Source of the DNA: Phycisphaerales bacterium
Lineage (GTDB): Bacteria; Planctomycetota; Phycisphaerae; WQYP01
Reading direction: 5' to 3'
NCBI GenBank assembly: GCA_013044165.1
Contig: JABEVB010000127.1
Location: 1 to 50,510, forward strand
Length of the DNA stretch: 50,510 bases
Shown: positions 19,828 through 28,645 of the stretch, piece after piece
Layout of the letters: every line of letters begins with the position of its first letter
How positions within the stretch are numbered: position 1 is the first letter of the stretch
Notes under the pieces: generated by a model
The model's database searches: none
Told to the model about the DNA's origin: nothing
The model's input: the letters and a program-made list of their open reading frames with translations, nothing else
Position numbers and translations under genes: made by a program

Positions 19828-21138
19828 ATGAGCGAGTGCCCTGAGCCTTCCCAAGATACTCTAGCCGAATTATTGCCTTATTGTGTTGGCCTGCAGCCGC
19901 ATGACGTCGGCAATGCCGCGCAAGCCGCGCTTCCCACAAGCTCAGCTGTGTACCTGCTGCTTGCGGCCAACGATGCGCCGATCCTGCTGGCGGTTACCTC
20001 GAATGTGCGAGCGGCGGTAGAGCGAAAGATGCATCCGCCGGATCAGGCGGCTCATGCTGCAATCAAGCTGGCAGGGGTCGCAACGCAGGTGCGCTATCGG
20101 TTGGTGCGCAGTGCGCTGGCCGCCAATTGGTGGTACTACCGCTGCGCTCGGCTCCTGTACCCGCAGCAATACACACGTATGCTGGGTTGGCAACCAGCCT
20201 GGTTTGTGGCATGCGATGCGGTCGGGCCTTATCCTCGATTTTGGGCTGCCAACCGGGTGGATGCGCACGAGGGCACGACATTGCTTGGGCCGCTTGCGAG
20301 GCAGACGGCCGCCCAACGCGTGGTAGAACTGCTCGAAAATATCTTCGACTTATGCCGGTATGATGATCTGCTCAAGCAAAGTCCCAAGGCTCGGCCCTGT
20401 TCATATAAAGATATGGGAAAATGCACTGCGGTTTGCGATGGCACCATTTCAATGGAGCATTATCGAAAACAGATCGCCATGGCGCTGCGTTTTGTGGAGG
20501 CATTGGGGGCTTACCGGGACTGCGGCGGAGAGGGGACTTCTGTTACAGCGTTTGCGGCCTTGCGAGGTGAGTGGGAGGGGCAGATGCGACAGGCTGCCGG
20601 CAGGCTCGATTTTCGCATGGCAGCAGCCATGAAAGCTCGCCTGGCGGCGGCGGATGAACTGCTTGGCCCTCGCTTCATGGGCTTGCGAGATTTGCGGCGA
20701 TGTGCGGGCATAGCGCTGCAGACCGGTGGCGGAAGTCGGCAGATTGAACCGTTTTTTTTTCGCGGTGGCTCGCTGGACGTGGCACCAGCCGTCATGCAGC
20801 GACATTTGCCAGAGGCGTGTAGCGCATGGGCCTTGCGCCTTGCGGAACTGCGCCAATCGAAGATTTCCCACCAGTGGGATCAGGCCGATGTAGAGCTCGC
20901 AGGGCTGCTGGCACACCATTTGACTCGGCACAGCGATACGGGGCTTTATCTGTTTGCCGACGAGGTAGCAGGGGCAGACGACCTGCATCGGCGCATTATG
21001 GAATGGTTGGCCACGCGGCGCAGACATTCAGGTTCCGCCGGACAGCAGAGGGAGGATTCGCAGCTTGCTCCCGGGGTAGACAGTGCTGTAGGCGCAGAGG
21101 ACATGGGCAATGAAAGTTCACCGGATGGAGCATCGTGA
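19828..21138 (+). CDS. UvrC-like protein with degenerate GIY-YIG region
   Basis: A 436-residue protein; ATG 19828 follows GAGG by seven bases. Residues about 38-66 have the shape of a GIY-YIG nuclease domain (SAVYLLL...LLAVTSNVR), but the YVGKA segment has become LAVTS, so key Tyr and Lys residues are gone. Residues 176-203 keep four cysteines (C-x14-C-x7-C-x3-C, with CSYKDMGKCTAVC), the pattern of the UvrC [4Fe-4S] cluster (UvrC: C-x11-C-x7-C-x3-C). A UvrB-contact-like helix pair follows (AALRGEWEGQMRQAAGRLDF, AMKARLAAADELL). The RNase H-like second nuclease of UvrC is not evident. It is probably a UvrC-related factor without incision activity, or one with altered activity. Confidence 0.65.
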   Translation: MSECPEPSQDTLAELLPYCVGLQPHDVGNAAQAALPTSSAVYLLLAANDAPILLAVTSNVRAAVERKMHPPDQAAHAAIKLAGVATQVRYRLVRSALAANWWYYRCARLLYPQQYTRMLGWQPAWFVACDAVGPYPRFWAANRVDAHEGTTLLGPLARQTAAQRVVELLENIFDLCRYDDLLKQSPKARPCSYKDMGKCTAVCDGTISMEHYRKQIAMALRFVEALGAYRDCGGEGTSVTAFAALRGEWEGQMRQAAGRLDFRMAAAMKARLAAADELLGPRFMGLRDLRRCAGIALQTGGGSRQIEPFFFRGGSLDVAPAVMQRHLPEACSAWALRLAELRQSKISHQWDQADVELAGLLAHHLTRHSDTGLYLFADEVAGADDLHRRIMEWLATRRRHSGSAGQQREDSQLAPGVDSAVGAEDMGNESSPDGAS

Positions 21139-21224
21139 TGTTCCCCGGAACGTGTCGGCGCTGGCCGTATGCTGTGGAACACCTTACAATTCGAGATGTG
21201 CCCCGGCAAGTTCGGGGAGTTGTG

Positions 21225-21253
21225 TTATTGTGCCGATTTTCGGCGTGTATAAT
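21225..21253 (+). promoter_or_regulatory. Promoter of the cyclophilin gene
   Basis: TTATTG, 17 bases, TATAAT, ending about 25 bases before the ATG at 21279. The expected leader is about 20 bases and contains the AAAGGAG ribosome site. Confidence 0.6.
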
Positions 21254-21278
21254 TGTTGATCGCGCAAAGGAGCTTCTC

Positions 21279-21764
21279 ATGGCCCAGGCTGCCAACCCCC
21301 AAGTCACGATTGAAACCGAACATGGAAAAATAGAATTGGAGCTTTGGCCAGACGTTGCGCCCAAGACGGTTGAAAATTTTGTGACGCTGGCCGGCAAGGG
21401 CTTTTATGACGGTTTGACGTTTCATCGCATCATTCCAGGATTCATGATTCAGGGCGGGTGCCCGCAGGGAACTGGCACGGGCGGGCCAGGCTACCATATC
21501 AAGGGAGAGTTCAGCAATCGAAAGCATGTACGCGGTGTAATAAGCATGGCTCGCGCAAACGACCCGGATTCCGCAGGCTCGCAGTTTTTTATCATGCATC
21601 AGGACTCGCCGCACCTCGATGGGCAATACGCCTGCTTTGGGCAAGTTACGGCTGGCATTGAGGTGGTGGACAAGATCGCCAAAACGCCGCTGCGAAACCC
21701 CGGCGCAGGGACGCCGGTGGCTGCACCAAAAATAATTAAAGTTACCGTGGCTGCTGTTGCTTGA
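21279..21764 (+). CDS. Cyclophilin-type peptidyl-prolyl isomerase
   Basis: A 161-residue single-domain cyclophilin without signal peptide, so probably cytoplasmic. ATG 21279 follows AAAGGAG (21266-21272); longer in-frame starts lie upstream of the promoter. Core motifs: FYDGLTFHRIIPGFMIQGG (active-site Arg and Phe), GTGTGGPGYHI, GVISMARANDPDSAGSQFFI (FxMA region with Gln-Phe-Phe) and HLDGQYACFGQV (the usual Trp or His position is Ala-Cys here). It catalyses cis-trans isomerisation of X-Pro bonds. Confidence 0.95.
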   Translation: MAQAANPQVTIETEHGKIELELWPDVAPKTVENFVTLAGKGFYDGLTFHRIIPGFMIQGGCPQGTGTGGPGYHIKGEFSNRKHVRGVISMARANDPDSAGSQFFIMHQDSPHLDGQYACFGQVTAGIEVVDKIAKTPLRNPGAGTPVAAPKIIKVTVAAVA

Positions 21765-21841
21765 TCTCGGTGGGTCGGCGACGGTTGTTGCCCAGGCCGC
21801 CGGTAACATCATGTGGATGCATGATGCTGTGAGCATCGCCG

Positions 21842-22459
21842 ATGGATATCGCTTTTCCGTGCGACCTTGTTCTGCCACTGGCCCTCTTTGTTGCTACGGG
21901 CGCTGTGCACTGCCTGGCACCAAAGTTCCATGGATCGGGTCAGTTGCCATGGCGTAAAAGCCTGCTGCTGGCGTTGACGGCTATTGCCGCGGTGGTGCCG
22001 ACCATGCTTCTGTTTCCCGGGTCGTTGATGGGGCAAAGTGCTGTTGAGAACGTCGCACCCGAGGTGATTTTTACCCTTGGGCCAGGTTTTACGGCGCGGG
22101 AATTATCGCAGCTATCAGCTTACATCGAATTGGTTAAGCCAAAGCCACGCACCATCGGCATTGATCTAAATGGCCCCCATCCAATTTTTGCTCTGCAGTA
22201 CGCCTTGCTGCAGTCGCGGCATCCTCGCCCGACATTCGAATATTTTAATGCGTCCGTGCAGGTGCCGGGACGGCCGGAGGCTGAGCCAGATATTGTGGTA
22301 GGCAGTTCATCGGAAACATTGTTGCGCCATCGAGATACGGGCACGTTGTACCGCAGGGTAAAGATATGTGGCCGTTTTGGAGTGTTTTGCCGGGTTTTGC
22401 CGCTCGAGCAAGTCATAGCGCCTGTTCTGCGCCAGGAGCAACAAACTTTGCGCCAATAA
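21842..22459 (+). CDS. Membrane protein of unknown function
   Basis: A 205-residue protein I do not recognise. Two membrane segments are visible, about residues 8-25 and 38-60, followed by a soluble domain of about 130 residues (TLGPGFTARELSQLSAYIEL, GIDLNGPHPIFALQY, DIVVGSSSETLLRH, FGVFCRVLPLEQV). The layout resembles the last membrane helices and C-terminal soluble domain of a larger membrane glycosyltransferase, but there is no room upstream for more of one. No ribosome site is visible at ATG 21842. It lies 77 bases after the cyclophilin gene. Confidence 0.45.
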   Translation: MDIAFPCDLVLPLALFVATGAVHCLAPKFHGSGQLPWRKSLLLALTAIAAVVPTMLLFPGSLMGQSAVENVAPEVIFTLGPGFTARELSQLSAYIELVKPKPRTIGIDLNGPHPIFALQYALLQSRHPRPTFEYFNASVQVPGRPEAEPDIVVGSSSETLLRHRDTGTLYRRVKICGRFGVFCRVLPLEQVIAPVLRQEQQTLRQ

Positions 22460-22538
22460 AAGTAGACAGATTGGCGTTCTATATTATGATTTGCGTGCTA
22501 AAGCTACGCGTTGTACAGCAATAATGATGGAGTTGACT

Positions 22539-25337
22539 ATGAATAGCAATGTTTCGGGAAGTGAACAACAATTTGCGGTCGCCAGGCGCGATTTTCTTAA
22601 GGCTGCCGGCGTGGCATCGCTTGCGGCGGGCACTTCATTTGCCCCAGGAAATGTGGCCAGCGCAGCGTTGGCCATGCATCGGCAGCCGGATGGCGTTGTG
22701 CTGGACTATCCCAATGGGCGGTTGCGGCTACAGGTGTTTTCGGATCGCATCATTCGTGTTCTGTTTTCTCCCAAAGGTGCAGCGCCCAAGCCCGCGAGCC
22801 TGTCGGTGGTGGCAACTCCGGCAAAGGTGAATTGGCAGCTTACCCATGAGGCAGGCAACATTGTCATAAAGACGGCAGCGCTTACGGCCAAGGTTGACGA
22901 GGCCACCGGGACGGTGCAGTTTTTTGATACAGCCGGAACGCTGCTCACGGCCGAAGCAGCCAACGGCAGGCACTTCGAGCCATTTACGTTTAAGGATGTG
23001 CCAACGTACCGTGTCACGCAAAAATTTGTGCTGGCCGCCAACGAAGCCGTGTACGGCCTGGGACAGCACACCAAAGGACTGATGGATTACCGCGGTGCCA
23101 CTGTGCGGCTCGAGCAGCGCAACCGGCATGTGGCGGTTCCGGTGATGCTCTCAAGTCGGGGCTATGGCATTTTTTGGGATAATCCGGCCATTACCGATGT
23201 TTCAGTGGCGGCTGCATCGCCGCAATGGCTTTCCGGCAAGTATATCTTTGATGAGCATGGCAAGCCCGGCGCCCTGACGGGCCGCTACTACACCGGCGAT
23301 AATTTTCAAACCCTGAAGCTTACGCGACGCGACAAAAAAATAGATTTCGTCTGGAATCATGGTCCGGCTAAGGGTATGGGCGAAGATAACTTTTCTATTA
23401 AATGGACCGGATTCATTGAGCCACCCGTCACGGGCGAGTACTTATTTACCACGTTGTCGGATGATGGCATTCGGCTGTGGGTGGATGGCAAGAAGCTCAT
23501 CGAGGATTGGCTTATTCAAAGCCCAAAGGAGTCTGCGGGACGGATTCATCTCGAAGCCGGAAAGAAATATCCAATCAAGATAGAATATTTTCAGGGCGGA
23601 GGCGGTGCGGAGGCGCATGTGGGTTGGCAATGGCCTGTTGCCAAGAGTTCTGCGGAGCATATATCGTGGCGTAGTCAAGCAGGTTTCGCGGTTGATTACT
23701 ATATGATGGCGGGACCAGCTCTTGATGATGTGATCGGCGCCTATCGCGAACTGACGGGACACGCCCCAATGTTCGGTCGCTGGGCGTGGGGCTTTTGGCA
23801 GTGCAAAGAGCATTACAATACACAGGCTCAGATATTGGGCGTGGCGGCTACGTATCGCTCGATGCACATCCCGATAGATAACGTCATTCAAGACTGGTTT
23901 TACTGGAGTCCGCATCCGTGGGGTTCCAATGAATTTGACCTCACACGCTATCCCGACGTAAAAGACATGATGAAAATGCTGCATAGTTGGCATGTTCACA
24001 TGATCATTTCGGTATGGGCGAAGTTCGCCAAAGGCTCGGCTAACTATCACAAAATGGACCAAGCCGGCGTGTTGCTCGACATGCCGGGTACACGTTATTA
24101 CGATCCGTTCAACCCGCGCGGGCGGGCATTGTACTGGCAATTAATGAATAAGCAGCTTTTTTCGCTGGGGATTGATGGCTGGTGGCTTGATGCGTCCGAG
24201 CCGGAGCTTAATTCTCGCTGGGGCGAGTTTGCAAACTATAAAACCTTCTTGGGTTATGGCGAGTTTGTTTACAACGCCTATCCACTGATGCACACCATGG
24301 CGGTGTACCAGGGGCAGCGAGCGACAACCTCGGCCAAACGTGTGTTCATTTTGACACGCTCCGCTTTTGCCGGCCAACAGCGCAACAGTGCCGTGACGTG
24401 GTCGGGAGACACCACCGGAACATGGGCCACGTTTAAAGAGCAGATACCGGCGGGGTTGAACTTCGCCATGAGCGGTATTCCATATTGGAATACAGACATT
24501 GGTGGATTTTATATATCCGACGGGCCAACAGACGCGGCTTATCAGGAACTGTTTGTGCGGTGGTTTCAGTTTGGGGCTTTCTGCCCGATGTTCCGCGTGC
24601 ATGGCACCCACTATCCGAAGGAAATGTGGCGTTTTGGGCCGCATATAATGCCCATGCTGGTGAAGTACGACAAGCTGCGCTACCGCCTGCTACCGTATAT
24701 TTACAGTGTGGCTTGGCAGGTGACCAGTGCTGGCTACACCATGATGCGTGCTCTTGTGATGGACTTTAGAGAAGATGCCCGGGCGCAGAGTGTGGCTGAT
24801 CAGTTCATGTTTGGGCCGGCGTTAATGATTGCTCCGGTAACGGAGCCGGGCGCGAAGAATCGCCCGGTATATTTGCCCGCTGGCAGCGGTTGGCAGGACT
24901 TCTGGACGGGCAAAAACCTCGTCGGCGGAGCCACCGCCGTCATGGATGCTCCGCTCGATACTCTGCCGATAGCCGTTCGCGCCGGGGCGATTATTCCACT
25001 GGGGCCGGTGATGCAGTATTCCAATGCTGAGCCGGTAGACCCAATTGAACTGCGCGTGTACACCGGAGCCGACGGAAGCTTTACGCTCTACGAAGATGAA
25101 GATGACAATTACAACTACGAAAAAGGTGTATACGCCACTATCGCATTCAAGTGGAGCGAGGCCGACAAACGCCTGACGATTGGCGCCCGCAAGGGTGAAT
25201 TCCCCGGGATGTTAAAACAGCGGACCATTAACGTAGTGTTTGTGCGGCCGGGCCATGGTATCGGATTGCTAGTTGAGGCCGCGCCCGACAAGGTCGTCGC
25301 CTACAGCGGCGACGAGGTGCAGGTACATGCTGGTTGA
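22539..25337 (+). CDS. Tat-exported GH31 alpha-glycosidase with inserted PA14 domain
   Basis: A 932-residue enzyme. ATG 22539 is chosen for GGAG six bases upstream; a longer start would hide the export signal. Residues 16-40 carry a twin-arginine signal (ARRDFLKAAG). An N-terminal GH31 beta domain (50-240) is interrupted by a PA14 domain (about 245-375: GFIEPPVTGEYLFTT, WVDGKKL, YPIKIEYFQGGG). The barrel follows (RWAWGFWQCKEHY, QDWFYW), with nucleophile Asp551 in GWWLDASEPE and acid/base Asp624 in WSGDTTGTW. A GH31 C-terminal beta region closes it (YTGADGSFTLYEDEDDNY, as in DUF5110). GH31 enzymes release alpha-xylose, alpha-glucose or related sugars; a PA14 insertion is known in xyloglucan alpha-xylosidases, so xyloglucan side chains are a reasonable guess. 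Confidence 0.92.
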   Translation: MNSNVSGSEQQFAVARRDFLKAAGVASLAAGTSFAPGNVASAALAMHRQPDGVVLDYPNGRLRLQVFSDRIIRVLFSPKGAAPKPASLSVVATPAKVNWQLTHEAGNIVIKTAALTAKVDEATGTVQFFDTAGTLLTAEAANGRHFEPFTFKDVPTYRVTQKFVLAANEAVYGLGQHTKGLMDYRGATVRLEQRNRHVAVPVMLSSRGYGIFWDNPAITDVSVAAASPQWLSGKYIFDEHGKPGALTGRYYTGDNFQTLKLTRRDKKIDFVWNHGPAKGMGEDNFSIKWTGFIEPPVTGEYLFTTLSDDGIRLWVDGKKLIEDWLIQSPKESAGRIHLEAGKKYPIKIEYFQGGGGAEAHVGWQWPVAKSSAEHISWRSQAGFAVDYYMMAGPALDDVIGAYRELTGHAPMFGRWAWGFWQCKEHYNTQAQILGVAATYRSMHIPIDNVIQDWFYWSPHPWGSNEFDLTRYPDVKDMMKMLHSWHVHMIISVWAKFAKGSANYHKMDQAGVLLDMPGTRYYDPFNPRGRALYWQLMNKQLFSLGIDGWWLDASEPELNSRWGEFANYKTFLGYGEFVYNAYPLMHTMAVYQGQRATTSAKRVFILTRSAFAGQQRNSAVTWSGDTTGTWATFKEQIPAGLNFAMSGIPYWNTDIGGFYISDGPTDAAYQELFVRWFQFGAFCPMFRVHGTHYPKEMWRFGPHIMPMLVKYDKLRYRLLPYIYSVAWQVTSAGYTMMRALVMDFREDARAQSVADQFMFGPALMIAPVTEPGAKNRPVYLPAGSGWQDFWTGKNLVGGATAVMDAPLDTLPIAVRAGAIIPLGPVMQYSNAEPVDPIELRVYTGADGSFTLYEDEDDNYNYEKGVYATIAFKWSEADKRLTIGARKGEFPGMLKQRTINVVFVRPGHGIGLLVEAAPDKVVAYSGDEVQVHAG

Positions 25338-25370
25338 CCAAGCTTATTGACTATTGCGGGCTGCGCCGGG

Positions 25371-26900
25371 CTATCTGAAAAAGAACAGCAGGCCAATGAT
25401 GGCAAGCACCGTTCCCAGGCACGGCAGGGCGTAGCGAAAAAGGTAGCCTAAGAAGCCGGGGCACATAGCGCCCTCCTGTTGGGCGATGGCACGCACAAGC
25501 AGATTGGGACCGTTGCCAATCCAGGTGAGTCCTCCAAAAAATACCGCGCCCAGAGAAATGGCGAGCAATTGCCGGGCAAAGTTTGGATCTGTGAGCCGTG
25601 TCATTATCTGCTCTTGGGTATTTGGAAGTGTTCTTCGCAGATTAATTTTGATTTGAACCGAAGCGGCGATATTGGAGGTTCCCGGCTTGGTGTCTGTAAT
25701 GAGTTGAGAGTGGAGCATGGCCATGTAGGTTGGCGCATTATCCAGAACAGAAGAGCAAAGGCCGGTGGTAAGATAAGACGCTGCCGGGGTGGATGTGTAT
25801 TTTGCTAATTGTCCATTGTGCGATTGATTATCCAGCAGATTGAGCACGGGTGCCAGGGTCAAAAAAATACCGAAAAAAAGCACGGCAACTTCCACGATGG
25901 GTTCAAAGTTAAAACGGTTGGCTTGACGCAGCGATGTAGGGCATATCAGCAGCGATGCCGCCGCCAGAACGATCAGCGATATCTCCCGCCAAGGTGAGGC
26001 AAGGCATAGAGCGGCAAGCACCAGCGGCAGCACTGCGAGTTGATTTAAGCCAGATATAACAACCGCCGGCTCGGCACCGGGTGCCGGAGATGCCGGTAAC
26101 CTCCTGGTGGCCCGGCTGTCGAGAGCGTAGAACATTGCCAAAAGCAGGGTCAAGGCCAGCAACCAAGCAGGCCAGGCATGCATGGTGATCCACCAGAATG
26201 GCACACCCGATAAAAATCCGAGCAGCAGGGGGGGGTCTCCAAGAGGCGTTATGGCACCGCCAACATTAGCTACGATCATCACAAAAAACACAACATGTCG
26301 TCCGGCAAGGTGTTGCCGATTGATCCGAAAAAATGGCCTTGCCAGCAGCACCGCTGCACCCATAGTGCCGAGGCATCCGGCCAAAAGTGCGCCCGTGAGC
26401 AGGCACAGTACATTGACTCTGGGCGATGGGTCGCAATGAATGCGCACTTCAATGGCCGAGCCAATGATAAAAAGAGTTCCAATGGCGATGATAAAATCAA
26501 CATAGGTACCCAAGCTTTCGGCGCTTTGTGCAACGGCTCCCGGGCCGAATCGCAGCATGTACAAAGCGGCCGCGGCTATCCCCAGCCCTCCGGAGATCCA
26601 GCCATGAAACCGCTGCCACCAGGCGGGCATAAGTGCCGGCAATGTTGCAATCGCCAGCAGCAATGCGGCGAAAGGCATCGCCCAAGGCCAAGTGACGTGA
26701 GGCGGCTGGGTGCGCATTTCAAATGGAGCGAGAATAAACAGGCTGGTCACTACCACGGCAATGACCACGGCGGTGCCGGCAAGCAGTGTTTTGGGGGCTA
26801 TAAAGTGGCGATCCGGTGTGGTAGCGGCGGCATCGCCAGAGCTGCGAGCGTGTGACAGATGCAATTGCAGGCGAGGCTGTTTGGAACGGGTAGGAACCAT
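25371..26900 (-). CDS. NhaD-like sodium/proton antiporter
   Basis: About 509 residues from ATG 26900, with 10-12 membrane segments. The motif NVGGAITPLGDPPLLLGFL (around residue 210) is characteristic of NhaD and related ion transporters of the arsenite/citrate superfamily, where it lies in a conserved ion-binding loop. A second such region (GGLTWIGNGPNLLVRAIA) appears near the C-terminus. It would exchange Na+ for H+ to control ion and pH balance. The start is uncertain: neither ATG 26900 nor an upstream TTG (26942) has a ribosome site. It is convergent with the GH31 gene (34 bases between stops). Confidence 0.85.
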   Translation of the reverse strand: MVPTRSKQPRLQLHLSHARSSGDAAATTPDRHFIAPKTLLAGTAVVIAVVVTSLFILAPFEMRTQPPHVTWPWAMPFAALLLAIATLPALMPAWWQRFHGWISGGLGIAAAALYMLRFGPGAVAQSAESLGTYVDFIIAIGTLFIIGSAIEVRIHCDPSPRVNVLCLLTGALLAGCLGTMGAAVLLARPFFRINRQHLAGRHVVFFVMIVANVGGAITPLGDPPLLLGFLSGVPFWWITMHAWPAWLLALTLLLAMFYALDSRATRRLPASPAPGAEPAVVISGLNQLAVLPLVLAALCLASPWREISLIVLAAASLLICPTSLRQANRFNFEPIVEVAVLFFGIFLTLAPVLNLLDNQSHNGQLAKYTSTPAASYLTTGLCSSVLDNAPTYMAMLHSQLITDTKPGTSNIAASVQIKINLRRTLPNTQEQIMTRLTDPNFARQLLAISLGAVFFGGLTWIGNGPNLLVRAIAQQEGAMCPGFLGYLFRYALPCLGTVLAIIGLLFFFR

Positions 26901-27131
26901 AGGTAGATTGTCGCGGCAAAGGCCGATGATGCAAGGGCGCAAAGAAAAACCGCACCAGCCTTCAAGCTGCCTTACCTGCCGGTTATGAAGAAATATAGAC
27001 TTGCGTTTAATTTCCGGCGGTTAAAGCGACGAATGTTGGCGTGCGGCCCTTCCGATCATCGCGACGATGATATTCACTGCTTGGCGGTTCGCCTCCTTTC
27101 GATGCACTCCTGTCGGGGTGCAACTCATCCA

Positions 27132-27166
27132 TGTATATTGTCCCAACGCCGAGTTGCAAATGCAAC
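27132..27166 (-). promoter_or_regulatory. Promoter with overlapping palindrome upstream of the antiporter gene
   Basis: Minus strand: TTGCAA (-35, 27154-27159), 16 bases, TATACA (-10, 27132-27137). The -35 lies inside a 14-base palindrome (GTTGCAAATGCAAC, 27153-27166). A further TGCAACTC half-site lies just downstream of the -10. This is a classic layout for repressor control, although the leader to the ATG would be about 225 bases. Confidence 0.4.
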
Positions 27167-27222
27167 TGCAGTGATTGAAACATAAACGATTGCAACTGGC
27201 TCGCCAATCTTGTGTGCGGGCG

Positions 27223-28611
27223 TTATTGAGGAAGTTTGAGATTTTTAAGTGTGAAATGGACTAAGACGTTGGTGAATTGGGCCGGACTTTGCCACAAAAA
27301 CTTTATAGGCCTTGTGAAGTTTTCAGGGGTGGATTGTTTGGCGGGCTTGCTCGAGGCGGTATCTATGCCGGCCTGAATTGCTTGGGTGCCCGCAGGCGAG
27401 GGCGGCGCAAAGGAAAGCGTTCCTTTCCCGTCTTGTTGGCAGCCACAATCGGGTTGCCAATCACATTGGTAATGATGACCGGCCGCGTCGGTCAGCACAG
27501 GCAGAGGACGGGTGAAGATAAGGTCCTCTGCGGTGGCGATTTTTTGGGTGGAGGTGTCATTCAGGTGCGCCGGGTTAACGCCAGGAGGTGCAACCTGCAC
27601 TCTCATTGCATAGGTGTTGCCATGGGCGGCAATGGGCTTAAGTATGAGCTTATTGCCAAGCACATAGATGATGCGAAGTTTGGGCTGCATGATATGGTCA
27701 ATGGCAATATTTTTTGATGCGGTACGAGCGCCGATTGAAATAGTTCCATGGATTCTGGCGATTTGCGTACCAAGGTTGACCGGTCGCCGAAGATAAAACG
27801 TTAAGTTGTGATACCAGTATGCGCCAGCGTTATAAATGTCGGGAGGCTGAGCTTTGTGCGACTCGGGCACGAGCAGATTGTTGCCGCGGTTATCCATGGC
27901 CAGGGTAAGTACCGCGTGCGGGCCGACGATAATGCCCCGGAGCATCGGTTCGGAAAATAGATCAATTTGCAGAGTCAGTCGGTTCGTCTGTTGTGGCTTA
28001 TCGCCGGTGAAGGTGAGCTTGGCGTGGTCGTCGGTGGTGCTGGCGACGATTAAAAAGCGTCCGGTTTGATCGTGCGGGCCTGCGAGCACTGTGCCACCCA
28101 TTGCGGTGATGTCGAGTACATGGTTGTAGGGGTTAAGCGAATAGCCGCTTTTAGTGAGAAGTTTGCGAAGCGCCGTGAAAAAAGGAACTTTTTCAACATT
28201 AAAATTCATAGGAGCCGGTTGCGGGCCAAATGGCATTGGCTCAAATTTGTACTTCAGACCAACTTGCGTACATAGCGCTTGGCAAACCTGGGCCGGGGAG
28301 GCATGTGTAAGGTGCAGTGTTATTAAGGTTGGCTGCATAAATAAATGCTGTGCAAAGCGTTGTTGCTTGGTTAGCGTTGCGGCGGGCGGCAACAGATGGG
28401 CAAGGTCCTCCGGTGCGGTACTTGTGGCGGCATTTGCACCAGCCGCATTGGTGTATGACAGGAATGAGCCAACCCCCAGACCGCCCAAAAGCATCAGCCC
28501 CGATAACAGCCGTTGCCATCTGCCGCGATTGGCGGGAATTGGGGAGACCCAGGGCCGTCGCTGCAACGCAATATTAGCCTTAGGTGAGTGAGGCATACGG
28601 GCGATATTCAT
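27223..28611 (-). CDS. Envelope protein with secretin-type N domain (STN-like), unknown function
   Basis: A 462-residue protein; AAGGA lies nine bases before ATG 28611. Residues about 33-53 are a membrane or signal-anchor segment (LLSGLMLLGGLGVGSFL). Residues about 95-175 look like an STN/secretin short domain: ITLHLTHASPAQVCQALC, then MNFNVEKVPFFTALRKLLT and a closing strand. The middle is beta-rich (LTLQIDLFSEPMLRG, TQIARIHGTISIG). The C-terminus (KFLWQSPAQF...FTLKNLKLPQ) is shared in shape with the upstream neighbour, and both end in F-x-x-x-x-N-x-x-x-P. No pore-forming secretin domain is visible. Likely co-transcribed with 28646-30133 (34-base gap). Confidence 0.5.
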   Translation of the reverse strand: MNIARMPHSPKANIALQRRPWVSPIPANRGRWQRLLSGLMLLGGLGVGSFLSYTNAAGANAATSTAPEDLAHLLPPAATLTKQQRFAQHLFMQPTLITLHLTHASPAQVCQALCTQVGLKYKFEPMPFGPQPAPMNFNVEKVPFFTALRKLLTKSGYSLNPYNHVLDITAMGGTVLAGPHDQTGRFLIVASTTDDHAKLTFTGDKPQQTNRLTLQIDLFSEPMLRGIIVGPHAVLTLAMDNRGNNLLVPESHKAQPPDIYNAGAYWYHNLTFYLRRPVNLGTQIARIHGTISIGARTASKNIAIDHIMQPKLRIIYVLGNKLILKPIAAHGNTYAMRVQVAPPGVNPAHLNDTSTQKIATAEDLIFTRPLPVLTDAAGHHYQCDWQPDCGCQQDGKGTLSFAPPSPAGTQAIQAGIDTASSKPAKQSTPENFTRPIKFLWQSPAQFTNVLVHFTLKNLKLPQ

Positions 28612-28645
28612 GGCGATATTCCTTTACGCAAAGATGCCCAAACAC

